From the NCBI GenBank assembly GCA_904063045.1, contig CAJFCJ010000101.1, positions 1-41,970 on the forward strand: DNA of 41,970 nt, read 5' to 3'. Position 1 is the first letter of the stretch, and each line of letters starts with the position of its first letter. A model generated the notes under the pieces. That model saw only the letters and a program-made list of their open reading frames with translations. It ran no database searches and was not told the DNA's origin. Positions 30,822 to 41,149 of this stretch are shown here, piece after piece. The stretch is from Dimorphilus gyrociliatus. Taxonomy: Eukaryota > Annelida > Polychaeta > Dinophilidae. Made by a program: the position numbers and the translations under genes.

Positions 30822-32873
30822 AATGGTGTAATGCTGCCTATCAGAGGATCAATAATTTATACACTGTTAGCAATATGCTGTTTAAACTTGGTCCAAGCAA
30901 ATGTATCCATAACAAAAGCAAACATAACTGTAAGAATGCTACCATCAGTACAGTTTTGTCAAGGACAACAAGTACACCAATCATTTGATTTAGCAGATGA
31001 ACCAGTATGTACCTTTGAAACTAAACAAATGATCAAAATTGTAGCTAACATCTATGAAATTAAAGCTGACAATTTGGCAATTCAAGCTGTCAAGTGTTTA
31101 GTGAAAAGAAGAATCAATTTCTACACTCATTACTTTTTTGGTGCAAAGAAACACAGAATTGAAAAACAAACACTTGCCTTAAGTGAAAAACAATGCAGAA
31201 CAATGCTATACACACACAAAACCTTAAATGGACAAAACCTAATTGAAAAAGGCAAACTTCTTATGTATAATGAAAACAAAGGACCAAATTACAAATGGCC
31301 AAGAACCACAGTGGTGGAAGAATTTACAACAATCCTTCAAATTGGCAAGGCTTATTGGAATCCAAGTCAAGATAAAATAACCACAAATTTGGAATATTTA
31401 GAAGACTGTTCTATTAAACAAAAATTTTGTAGAACTTTGGATTCAATCATTATATTTAATCCAGAAAAAGGCCAAAGTCTTCTAGGCCATGTTTCACCAT
31501 GGAAAATAGTTTCCCATAATGTGGAATGTCTAAAACTTGGAGGATATTTTTCCTGCCCCAACTATGCAATAATGGATTTACCTTACCAAGACAGATATAT
31601 CAAAGGATATGGTGGTCCTGGTACCAGAGTATTGGTACCCCAGAAAGAATATGACTTACTTAGAACTGATCTTACAAATTCTAATTATGCTGACAATAAA
31701 ATAATAGAGGATACAAAATACAAGATCATTTCAAATAAAGAAGTTAATAGATTGGAGAAATATATTGGAAAGAAATCATCACTAAGAAAGGCCAATGTCA
31801 CAGAAATACAAGATATTTTAACATATAATGATTGGTATAGAGATGGTGACAAAACCTACCATATGCTGATAAAAAATCATGCAACACCATTAGTGAGGAC
31901 TTGGTTTGTCAAAGAAATTATTTCTCCAGACATCTGGGATATTCACAACAAATACATACTAAAAATGCTGAAAACAACAAAGCTAAAACCTGCCAGACTA
32001 GTAAGATCACAAGATTTTGAATTGGACAAAAAACCAGTTACTTTCAACCCACTCCCAAACATGAACATTTGGTATCAAAGCCCAAAAGATACACAATTTC
32101 AAATTCATACAGAAAATGGCAAATATACACTTTTACAAAGAAAACCAATAAATCACAAATGGAAGAGGAAACAATTAGAAAACATAGAGATTCCAGAATC
32201 ACACCAAATAAATATAAAAGATGCTATAAGAACAGCTGCACTACTAAACAATATTGACAAAAATTTTCAAAATTTACAAACAGTTTTTAAACAAGTTTCA
32301 TAACTTTTATGCAAAGAATTTATCATGAGAAACAAGATGATAGCCCTACTTACACCACTATCACCTCAACTACCAACAATACTTGGATATGGTACATGTG
32401 ACCAAACTCAGCATCTCTTCAAGATCAAGAAAAATCCTTTGGATGCAGAACAAAATCAATATGCCATACATTCTGGCAAGAAGACATTTATCTATTATAC
32501 AAGGAAAGGATGCAGGTTCCAAACAGCAGCAGCACAATCAATCAGAATGAAAATCAACAGTCAAATTGAAGAACCAAAACTAGAAGTTGTCAGACTCACA
32601 GAATTATTACAACTAGGTATAAAAGAAGATGTGGGCAAGAAACATTATCAGATACAACAAGTTTTGGAATACATACAGGATACTTTGACTAAGCATAGAG
32701 AGCATATTAACTTTGCAAATGATTTAGGAATTGATGCAGCCTTGTCACCAACACAACATCTATTTTCTTCATGGATAAGAAAACCTTTCAAAATACTAAT
32801 AGACACACTTCTGCCAATTATACTCTTGATTGGAATTGGATTCTTCATCTACTTTATTGGAAGAAAAAACTGA
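30822..32873 (+). pseudogene. env: Element 2 envelope-like glycoprotein (in-frame stop and internal deletion)
   Basis: Continues in the pol frame. A signal-peptide-like hydrophobic segment (SIIYTLLAICCLNLVQA) begins about 30855. The cysteine-containing ectodomain matches element 1 env block by block. A TAA at 32301-32303 replaces a serine codon of element 1; the same frame reopens and runs to 32873. Compared with element 1, about 80 codons are missing shortly after 32385. The C-terminus has a coiled-coil-like stretch and a clear transmembrane helix (LLPIILLIGIGFFIYFIG), then a short basic tail. The fusion class is unassigned. As written the copy cannot make a full-length protein. Confidence 0.8.
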
Positions 32874-33045
32874 AAAGAGTTCAATTTACCAGACTGTCTA
32901 AACTACTGACAAAAACAAAAAGATTACCTTCAGCTCCAACAGCCTGAATCAGAAGAAATAGAACTGCAAAATTATCCTATGTTCAGAAAAAGTGGTGATA
33001 ACATAATTGTCACAAGTCCTAGACCTTTCGTGGAAGCAAGGTCTT

Positions 33046-33059
33046 AAAGGAGTGGGATG
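33046..33059 (+). other. Polypurine tract of element 2
   Basis: AAAGGAGTGGGATG lies 2 bases before the TGTACAC of the 3' LTR. It is purine-only apart from two T. Expected plus-strand primer. Confidence 0.75.
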
Positions 33060-33061
33060 TT

Positions 33062-33992
33062 TGTACACATACATTCGTCAGCTATATTCTACAATAGAGA
33101 AGTAGTATTGAAACCAGCATTTACTATGCAGATAGCACTGATAAATAAGCAGTAGTGACCTAGTTTCGCATAGGCAGTGCATACACATTATGCAGTAATA
33201 AAAACCTATTGAATTATATAAAGAATATTTGCTATTTGCAACCTAGCAATAATATTACAATTTATTAATCCATAAATTTATGATTTCGAACTAAAACTAG
33301 TTCAATTAATTATCAATTATGCTTAAATTCTAAGTTTAGATTATATTCACTATTCAACAGTATTGTATACACAATACTTTCTTTTTAACATGCATTAATC
33401 AGATATACTCCTCCTTATATGCTGATGCTAAATTTACTAACTCAATCAATTGAATATCATTATTAAGGTAGAATATAAAAACGGTCAAATATACAATCTA
33501 CATGTTTTCTTGATTGTTGGACTTGTGCTACTAAAATTGTTACATCTTATGCAACTCTCCAACCTTCGAAATTCAACTATTATTTAGAAGAGGAAAACAA
33601 TAAAAACATGACCATATTTACAACTTTTCTTTGTCTTCAAATGTTACTTTTGTTTTTGTGAACATTGAAATTTGTGAACTATCAACCCTTAAAAGAGTAT
33701 ATAAACCCTATGAAATTAACAGTTGATAGTTCAGTTTTCTAAATATCAGCTAGTTGTGTAAACTAGCTTGTTTAGAACTAGAAGCTCATTTTACTCAATA
33801 CATATTCTTTGGACGAAATACTGGTGTTTTGTTAATCAATTTCTACCGAAATTGCCTTTGTTAGACTATTTGTGGATGAACTTTAAAGGTTCTATTTGAA
33901 CCAGTACTTTGGCAAGTTGGTAAATGATTGGAAAGGACGATTACAGTTGTGATGAACCAGAAATTCCTACAATTACAATACAACAAAGTACA
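33062..33992 (+). repeat. Element 2 3' LTR, full length (931 bp)
   Basis: TGTACAC...GTACA ends, TATA box at 33698-33705. Near the end an ATG opens a frame (MIGKDDYSCDEP then IPTITIQQST) that runs to the LTR border. In element 3, where the LTR is a 5' LTR, this frame continues through the PBS. Confidence 0.94.
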
Positions 33993-33997
33993 CGAAT
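33993..33997. repeat. Target-site duplication of element 2, right copy (CGAAT)
   Basis: Identical to 25454-25458 and directly follows the CA end of the 3' LTR. Confidence 0.9.
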
Positions 33998-35450
33998 GTC
34001 AGCAAGAAAAGTTATATATTTGATTCTTGGAAAAAAACAGATGGAATTAAATTTAAATGTTAAATTCATTTAAAAATTCACATAGAATATTTTTTCACTT
34101 TCATTTTTCTCTGGCTCTGAGTGAAAAATTTCATCAGTAGGCAGTCTATTCTAGTCAGTTTGAATAGAGTGTATATAGATGACATTAAACGTTGTTTAAT
34201 TGTTAAAATGGAAAAAGTGAGCCAAGAATATTTTTATCATTTTTGTTTTTCTTTGTCTAATCACAGTAATTCAAAAGTTATCTGTTTGAATAGACAGTGG
34301 AAAAGCTATCTATGAGAAAAACTCATGTAGTCATAGAATATATGACAATTCAAACAGCTATTCTCCAACTGAACTGCATTTACATATGTTTTTCTCAGAA
34401 CAACTTTTCAGACTGTCTTTTCAAACAATTAACTCCTCAATTCTTTTGATTATATTTTAATATATTTTCTTTAAGAAGTACACAGCATTTAGTTATCTAT
34501 ATGAACAGGAAATGCTCACAACAATAAGTTTAAGCAATATTTTTTAATTAGCTCCATAGCAATTCAAATATATACTACACTGAAACAAATCATAATATTG
34601 AGATTACAAATTGCAACATTTGAAAATTTTAACTTTTAAATTACTTTGAACAAAGAAATGCAAAATGTAAAAAGATTCTGTGCTGAATTTTTTGTTTTCA
34701 GCAATTGTACAACTTATAATTGTCAGAAAATTCATTTTTAACAATTAAAAATTAACTTTTGACAAAGTATAAAATAGTTTAATTCTGATATTTGAGTGTT
34801 TGATTGATCACTTCTCAGTCAAGTATGGGGAATAAAGTCTAAAGGCTTATTTTGGTTAATAAAAAACAACAGTTGATGGAGAGAAAAGTAGTCAAATGAA
34901 CTAAGAAATATCAAAAATTAAAAAATTTTAACACAATGAATCCCTAAAAATCATAAATTTACAATAGAATAATATTATCATTTTATCTTTTCCTTGTCCA
35001 ACTGATGGACTTGTTTTTGTCAGTTAACTGTAATACCCAGTGCATTAGCTTAATTGGAAAAAAAACGCATACAATTATCAGTTACTGAGAGTAATTAAAC
35101 AAGCTCTCAAATATCAATATTGTTCATTTAAAGTTCTTTGTTTAATCACAGGAATTCAAAAGTTAACTCTTCCAAAAGATAATCAAAGAGCTATGTCAGA
35201 GAAAAATGATGGTAAAATCCAGTTCAGTCAAAGAATAACAGATAAATTAACAGCTGTTAAATTTTCTGAAAAATAGCTTTTCCTATGTCTATTCAAAGAG
35301 TCAACTTTTAAATTACTGTGATTAGACAAAGAACAACAAAAATGATAAAAATACCTTGGCTGAGGTTTTCCATTTCAGCAATTGAAGAAGGTTTTTTTTA
35401 TCCATATATATTCCAGCAGTGTATTTGAATATCCAAACTAATTTAAAATT
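33998..35450. repeat. Repeat cluster, right part, interrupted by element 2
   Basis: Continues the repeat split by element 2 (GTCAGCAAGAAAAGTTATATATTTGATTC). Further copies near 34205-34320 (TTGTCTAATCACAG, AATAGACAGTGGAAAAGC), 34385-34440 (inverted), 35130-35230 and 35270-35420 (inverted, ending TTATCCATATATATTCCAGCAG). The ORF at 34121-34315 is accidental. Confidence 0.7.
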
Positions 35451-35541
35451 GTAACATTTATTTATTATAAAGAGCTTTATCTATACGTTATATTAAAATA
35501 GTCATATCCATTTAAAGTTAACACATTCCTTTTGGATAGAA

Positions 35542-35874
35542 GATGAAAATAAAAGAACGAATCAGCACAGTGCTCAAGCTACTGAAATGCAGTCCAAATT
35601 TTAATGAAAATATAGCACAGGCATACCAAGATTGCAAGAATCTGAAGGATAACTGTAAAATGTTGCTTGGTTTGTGGGAAGTGCTAATAATGAACTGAGA
35701 ATAGAAATATTTGAAAGATTGAAAAAGATAGATTTTAGTTCAAACATAGAAAATGATCTTACATTTCAGATTGTTAAATTGAAAATGAAGGAAAAAGTAG
35801 ATAAAAATAGGATTTTGCAGCTTTTAGAAGAAACAAACATAGTATTTAGAAAGAAAATAGAAAAATACTGGTAA
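35542..35874 (+). pseudogene. Decayed helical coding stretch upstream of the separase-like remnant
   Basis: An ATG at 35542 opens a frame with VLKLLKCSPNF and a Cys-Lys-Asn-Leu stretch. The coding signal then passes to a second frame near 35674 (NELRIEIFERLKK...ILQLLEETN) and ends at 35874. The frame change and lack of neighbours suggest a relic. It may belong to the same old gene as 36282-36893, but I cannot show that. Confidence 0.35.
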
Positions 35875-36281
35875 AATATAAAATTCTACAAAAAAGAGTT
35901 AAATATATGCAATTAAACCTCATATTTTAAATGACAAAGATTTTTACAAAGAAATGTCCTATAAGCTGATAAAAAATTGTATATTGGAAAGTAAAGAACC
36001 TTTAAAATGATATAAGATAGTTTAGAAATCATAAAAATAATTGTGATACTTGGATTTTAAAATATCTTTAAGAGATATAGATGTCAGAAATCATGAAAAA
36101 CTGAGAATAATTGTGATATTTTGTCTAATCTCTGATATAAGTCATAATGTTTCCAATATAAATTACCCATCTCTGGTATAAATTACAATATTTTGAATGT
36201 CAAACAGACTGGAAATATTTTAAGTCTGATTAATGGTGGAGATTTTCACAGATTGGAGAGATACTATGAAAAATGAAATAA

Positions 36282-36893
36282 AATAATGCACAATGTGATC
36301 TGCATTATAGCAATCTGCACAAAATATACTCTCTAATTCTAAGATTAGCAGATATAGCAGGACCTTCACCACAAATAGTTAATATTTGCAACAAAGATTG
36401 GCAAAAAAATCTTTTTGACCAACAGTTAGTGTTTAGATCAGCAAAAGAGCCATTTCGTGATTTCAAAAATCTACGATCTTTCTAAAAATAAAACTATAAA
36501 AACAGTATCAATATTGATTTTCTTATAAAAGAACTCAATTTAGTTCTCCTTAAATCAAGAAATACAATTCTAAGAAAAGTGACAGATAAAAAAGAAACAA
36601 AGAGATGGTGGCTGGATCATTATAAACTCAACACTGAATTAAAAAATATTCTCAATTTCACAATCAGTTACAATTTTCCAGATTCTTTTCTGATATGCCA
36701 AGATGAAGACCTGATAAGTTTTCCATTCAAACATACACATTCTCCGGAAAGCAAATATATAATGAGATTGCCATGCACAGAATTCATTATGGACAAAAAA
36801 AGCACTGATATTACAGAAAATATCAAATTTAATATTATAACAGGTGAAAATGTCAATAAAATGGAACAGAAGATACAAAACTTCTTAGATTGA
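36282..36893 (+). pseudogene. Separase-like (peptidase C50) remnant
   Basis: One frame with two stops (TAA at 36483 and 36489) reads as the region before the separase catalytic dyad. Motifs in order: SPQIVNICN with NLF (compare the 'vvQi' strand), IDFLIKELN, KRWWLDHYKLN (the family WW--R--LD block), LICQDEDLISFP (compare LILDE-L--LPWE), YIMRLPCTEFI (compare vsRLPS--F) and IITGENVNKMEQKIQNFL (compare vLNP--NL--T). These come from my knowledge of the family, not from a search. The catalytic His (GHG) and Cys (GCSS) region is absent. Separase cleaves cohesin at anaphase; this fragment cannot. Confidence is moderate. Confidence 0.5.
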
Positions 36894-36899
36894 TATTTT

Positions 36900-37348
36900 T
36901 ACAAAACTGGTAGAGGAGGAAGAAGAATTCATGGGACTCTATCCTAAAAAGAGTAACAATTTTATGAAGAAATAGTTCTTTGAATTCAAATTATTGTTTT
37001 CATATAATAATTTTCAACTACAATTAAGAAATTCAGAAAGCTTTAATGATTAACTATTCAACATTAAAGTTTGAAATGCTTTTCATTGTTCCTGTTTTTT
37101 TTATCTCTGTGTTTTGATTGTTAAATTTCGGATCTTTAGCATTCATTGGTGCTGGTTTTTCTTGAAATATCAACTCTAGCACCATTTCCATTTGTTTTTC
37201 TTATTTTGTTTTCTGACTTTGTTATTTATTATTAGACTAAATAAATTACTAGAATCACTATCAAATATATCATTTTTCACTATTTCTGAACTACTTCTCT
37301 CAAAATCATTGAGCTCTTTGATTCCAGTGTCTTTTTAATATTATAAAT
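36900..37348. other. Spacer, nothing recognisable
   Basis: AT-rich, no ORF of note on either strand between the separase-like remnant and element 3. Confidence 0.5.
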
Positions 37349-37374
37349 TGTACTTTGTTGTATGTATTGTATAT

Positions 37375-37963
37375 ACATACTGGTTCATCTGCTAAATCAA
37401 ATGATTGGTGTACTTGTTGTCCTTGACAAAACTGTACTGATGGTAGCATTCTTACAGTTATGTTTGCTTTTGTTATGGATACATTTGCTTGGACCAAGTT
37501 TAAACAGCATATTGCTAACAGTGTATAAATTATTGATCCTCTGATAGGCAGCATTACACCATTTGTTTGGTGTTTCCTTACTGTCACTGTGTTAACTGTT
37601 ATAGCTTGTTTGTTAGTTAGTCTTAGTCTACTAGCATGGTAGAATTTTCTTTTATCTGCCAATATTTGTAATTTATACAAACATTTTGTAGTATCTGTAG
37701 CAGTTACAAGATATGGTCCACTCCATTTGCTTGTATTTATTCTGTTCATTCCTTGACCAATGTTTTCATTTCTTTTGTGTACCCAATCACCAATTTTGTA
37801 AGTTGGAGGTTTTCTTGTAATAGCTTTATTAACTCTATCTCTATATTCCTTCTTTTTTAGAACAGATTTGCAAAGTGCTGTTGCTCTAATTTCTTCAAGT
37901 TCATGTTTTCTATCAAATAAGAATTTTGTTGTTGGTTCTAATCTTGGAACTTCCATTAACTTT
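37375..37963 (-). pseudogene. Element 3 fragment: integrase C-terminus and env N-terminus
   Basis: Reads MEVPRLEPTTKF through the WSGPYLV block and the env signal peptide to SFDLADEPVC, residue for residue as in element 2. It confirms the in-frame integrase-env fusion in a second copy of the family. Joined at 37963 to gag-leader sequence and truncated at 37375. Confidence 0.9.
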
Positions 37964-38175
37964 TAATTCTCAACATTAATTCATTAATTTTTGAAAGCTA
38001 CACATCTACTTCCTTGGCTCTGGCTTTGTCATTCTCATAAACCAAAATAACATTCATTGAAGTAGCATTGTTGGCTGTCAACTGCTCCATATTTGTACTT
38101 TGTTGTATTGTAATTGTAGGAATTTTTGGTTCGTCACAACTGTAATCGTCCTTTCCAATCATTTACCAACTTGCC
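37925..38175 (-). pseudogene. gag: Element 3 Gag N-terminus starting inside the LTR
   Basis: On the minus strand an ATG within the LTR (about 38163) starts MIGKDDYSCDEP. The frame passes PTITIQQST at the LTR end, then NMEQLTANNATS across the PBS, and reaches a TAG near 38000 at the decayed gag segment. PTITIQ followed by Met and a Gln-rich stretch also occurs at the N-terminus of element 1 Gag, which supports this being real Gag. Confidence 0.55.
38078..38093 (-). other. Primer-binding-site-like sequence of element 3
   Basis: The minus strand after the LTR reads AATATGGAGCAGTTGACAG, which matches the element 1 site TTTGGCGCAGTCGACAG at 14 of 17 positions by eye. Conservation between diverged elements argues for a functional site. 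Confidence 0.55.
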
Positions 38176-39028
38176 AAAGTACTGGTTCAAATAGAACCTT
38201 TAAAGTTCGTCCACAAATAGTCTAACAAAGGCAATTTCGGTAGAAATTGATTAACAAAACACCAGTATTTCGTCCAAAGAATATGTATTGAGTAAAATGA
38301 GCTTCTAGTTCTAAACAAGCTAGTTTAAACAACTAGCTGACAGTTAGAAAACTGAACTATCAACTGTTAATTTCATAGGGTTTATATACTCTTTTAAGGG
38401 TTGATAGTTCACAAATTTCAATGTTCACAAAAACAAAAGTAACATTTGAAGACAAAGAAAAGTTCTAAATATGGTCATGTTTTTATTGTTTTCCTCTTCT
38501 AAATAATAGTTGAATTTCGAAGGTTGGAGAGTTGCATAAGATGTAACAATTTTAGTAGCACAAGTCCAACAATCAAGAAAACATGTAGATTGTATATTTG
38601 ACCATTTTTATATTCTACCTTAATAATGATATTCAATTGATTGAGTTAGTAAATTTAGCATCAGCATATAAGGAGGAAGTATATCTGATTAATGCATGTT
38701 AAAAAGAACAGTATTGTGTATACAATACTGTTGAATAGTGAATATAATCTAAACTTAGAATTTAAGCATAATTGATAATTAATTGAACTAGTTTTAGTTC
38801 AAAATCATAAATTTATGGATTAATAAATTGTAATATTAATGCTAGGTTGCAAATAGCAAATATTCTTTATATAATTCAATAGGTTTTATTGCTGCATAAT
38901 GTGTATGCACTGCCCTATGTGAAACTAGGTCACTACTGCTTATCTTTATCAGTGCTATATGCATAATACAATACTGGTTCAATACTACTTCTCTATTGTA
39001 GAATATAGCTGACGAATGTATGTGTACA
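38094..39028 (-). repeat. Element 3 5' LTR, full length (935 bp)
   Basis: Inverted relative to 33062-33992 and closely matching it over the entire length. Ends TGTAC...GTACA. Confidence 0.94.
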
Positions 39029-39097
39029 TTTACAAAATTCTAAATCTAAATTTTTAAGAAAAAATATTTCAAAATGTGCACTTAGATATAAGGGTAC

Positions 39098-39245
39098 ATT
39101 AGAAAGACTTCTATTTTATAGGAATTAGACTGGTGCAACTATAGAAATACTTATATTTCGTAGGAATTATAGTGGTGGAACTTTAGAAAGACTTTTATTT
39201 TGTAGAGTTAGCTTTTAGTACTTTAGAAAGAACTCTATTTCGTAA
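39098..39245 (+). repeat. Four ~42-bp tandem repeats
   Basis: Degenerate units start at 39101, 39143, 39186 and 39225 with AGAAAGACTTcTATTTtgTAGGAATT-like text. They lie about 270 bp upstream of the TATA box of the LTR relic and may be U3 enhancer repeats. Confidence 0.6.
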
Positions 39246-39479
39246 GAAATAGACTCTTTGACTGTAACAGATGGTGGCTACTTGGGGAATTAACAAAGGA
39301 ACAAAGAACATGGAAAAGATGCAGGTCAAACACCAGATGCTGATGAGACAGGCCTGTTTGCTGTGGCACATGTTTGGCATGTGGCCCTAATCTTAAGATT
39401 ATATTTTATATGTGTGATATAACAGTCTTTCATATTTTTGTTACATGAGAATTGTGAGACTGTTAGATTTCAACTTTGT

Positions 39480-39926
39480 AATCCTTTGACCACTTGAACC
39501 CAAGCTTTGGAAAATGTATAAAAGGAAATGCATTTCCTCAGCTTGTCAGTTCAGTTCTTTAACAGTTAACTGGTTGTTTAAACTTACTTGTTTAGAACTA
39601 GAAACTCATTTACTCAATACATATTCTTTGGACAAAATACTGGTATTTTGTTGAATTATTTCTACCGAAATTACATTTGTTAAGACTATTTGTGGACAAA
39701 CTTGAAAGGTTCTAATTGGACCAGTACTTTGGTAAATTGATAAATGATTGGAAAGGATGAATACTGTTCTGAAGAAGCAGAAATTCCTACAATTGAAAAA
39801 TTTCAATTGGAAGGCAATGTTGCATTTTTTGTATATTCTTCATCAAAAATCCAGAAATTATTGAAAGGAAAAATCAAGCCATACATCAAATCTTTGTATT
39901 TCATTCTTTTCAGGGAAATACATTAG
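39480..39926 (+). mobile_element. Relic LTR (promoter, U5) and gag start of a related element
   Basis: A TATA box (TATAAAAGG, 39517-39525) is followed by sequence matching the R-U5 part of the element 2 LTR with many differences (CAGTTCAGTT, TTTAGAACTAGAAACTCATTTACTC, CAATACATATTCTTTGGAC). The ATG at 39744 opens a 60-codon frame (MIGKDEYCSEE then IPTIEKF) that parallels the LTR-encoded Gag start of elements 2 and 3 and continues past the place where their LTR ends. No second LTR or further internal region follows. Confidence 0.65.
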
Positions 39927-39929
39927 TAA

Positions 39930-40598
39930 ATGAGAAAAAAATTGGTTCAAGTTCATATTTTGTCTTCAGTTAACTAAAAAAAGAGATAGAATTTTCAACA
40001 ACAAGGGTTGATAAAAGAAAAGTTTGCAAATTGCTCAATATTTCTGTTTTGAGGAATTAGTTCACTTTATCTTTGATAAATAGCAAAGAACTATTTTGAC
40101 TATCAATTCTTTTGCAAGTTGATTAAAATCTATTTTTAAGAAAAGTGTAGGCCTCGAAACATTTAATTTCAAATGAAGTGTAAATGAACACTCTCAACAG
40201 TCTGCTTTTCACACTATAGTCATTCTGTTTGAGTAAGCTGCATTTGTTCATTTCTATTGTAGGAGTCCCTTGTGTTATGACAATGTTTTATTAATTGAAA
40301 TTGAAATTGCTTGAAATAAACTATAATTGTATTATAATTTGTAAAGAAGGAAATCACATTGATTACTTCTCAAATTGTCTAATTAGCTCTTTTTTGTCAA
40401 ATTTCAATTTCCCCAAGATCTGTTTCTAATTGAGTACTTGTTTCATTTGAAAAATTTGAAATTTCTATATTTTTATATTTTTAAAAATAATATTTCAGAT
40501 TATTTTACTTAGTTTATTGTTTGCTGAGAATATGATTTTCTTCAACAGTAGAATAATATTTTTTTTATCTTCTTAAATATTCTCCATACTTCTTTCAG
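39930..40598. other. AT-rich spacer, no clear gene
   Basis: No ORF of note. It may contain intron or upstream exons of the 40599-40848 exon, but I could not identify any. An acceptor (CATACTTCTTTCAG) closes it at 40598. Confidence 0.4.
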
Positions 40599-40848
40599 TC
40601 AATGTTTTCATAAAAGATTGGTGATGGGTATCACTAAATATGATAAAAGTTATGCTCAAGGTCATGTTAAATTAATGGTTGGAAAGTTTAGAGTTTATGA
40701 TGTTTCATTCACATTACTCAATTTGAATATGACAAATCATTTATGCAAATTTTTTGGTTATGACTCATTTATATCTTTCATATCAGAAAGTGATAACATT
40801 AGAGATACAAAATGCTTAGTTTTTGAAGAATCAATGTGTAAATTGTAA
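40599..40848 (+). CDS. Terminal exon of an unknown gene, related to the right-edge gene
   Basis: Open from a strong acceptor at 40598 to a TAA at 40846-40848, about 83 codons, with AATAAA 12 bp later. It contains NMTNHLCKFFGYDSF preceded by alternating hydrophobic residues (VYDVSFTLLNL). The right-edge gene has TLSNKLCNHFGYDNL in the same context, so the two are paralogous segments in tandem. The pattern of a beta-strand run followed by 'LS--L---fGy' recalls abundant multicopy invertebrate proteins of unknown function. I do not assign a function. Confidence 0.5.
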
Positions 40849-41009
40849 GAAAAAAAGTCAATAAATTTTTCAATTATTCCCAATCTTTCTCCTTTCAGTT
40901 TTTTTCCTTTGAATATAAACAGAAAGTGGAAAAACAATTGTGGCAGAAAATTATTATTAAAATGTTTTTTTTTTTAAATTTTGAAAAAAAAGAAATTCTA
41001 TTTTCACAG

Positions 41010-41149
41010 ATTTTCTCACTATGAGAGAAAATGAACACTTAAATCTTTTATTTTTCAAATATCAACAAAACATTTATGAAGCTGGAAATGTTGGTGAAAA
41101 AAGGAAGGAGTATTGTCAAAAAAGTGCATTAAATATAGCATCAAAATGA
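41010..41149 (+). other. Possible first exon with in-frame TGA
   Basis: An acceptor-like TTCTATTTTCACAG ends at about 41009. The ATG at 41021 opens 42 codons that end at TGA 41147-41149, directly before and in the same frame as the ATG at 41150 of the next gene. This is either a true leader or a nonsense-interrupted 5' exon. Confidence 0.3.

Larger units (their letters stand above)
25459..33992 (+). mobile_element. Element 2: Ty3/Gypsy LTR retroelement with env, PBS and 5' gag deleted
   Basis: Plus-strand element, flanked by 5-bp duplications. Order: partial 5' LTR, gag C-terminus, protease, acidic SIM-like domain, RT, RNase H, integrase, env, polypurine tract, full 3' LTR. The 5' LTR match to the 3' LTR stops at 26271, and gag C-terminal codons begin at once. 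So about 121 bp of LTR, the PBS and most of gag are gone, although the target duplications are intact: the deletion occurred after insertion. Its polyprotein is clearly related to element 1, with a different gene order for the protease/acidic cassette. Element 3 is a further copy of this family. Not autonomous as it stands. Confidence 0.95.
37349..39028 (-). mobile_element. Element 3: internally deleted copy of the element 2 family
   Basis: On the minus strand: full LTR (38094-39028), PBS-like site and gag start, then a jump to the end of pol and the start of env. The internal part 37375-37963 is nearly identical to 30426-31010 of element 2. Left of it only about 15 bp (37349-37363, TGTACTTTGTTGTAT) match the end of the LTR, so the 3' LTR is almost gone. 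No target duplication is recognisable. Confidence 0.88.

Noticed and set aside
37349-37363. Complete second LTR of element 3
   Set aside because: Only about 15 bp match the LTR end and no target duplication is found, so it is at most a remnant.
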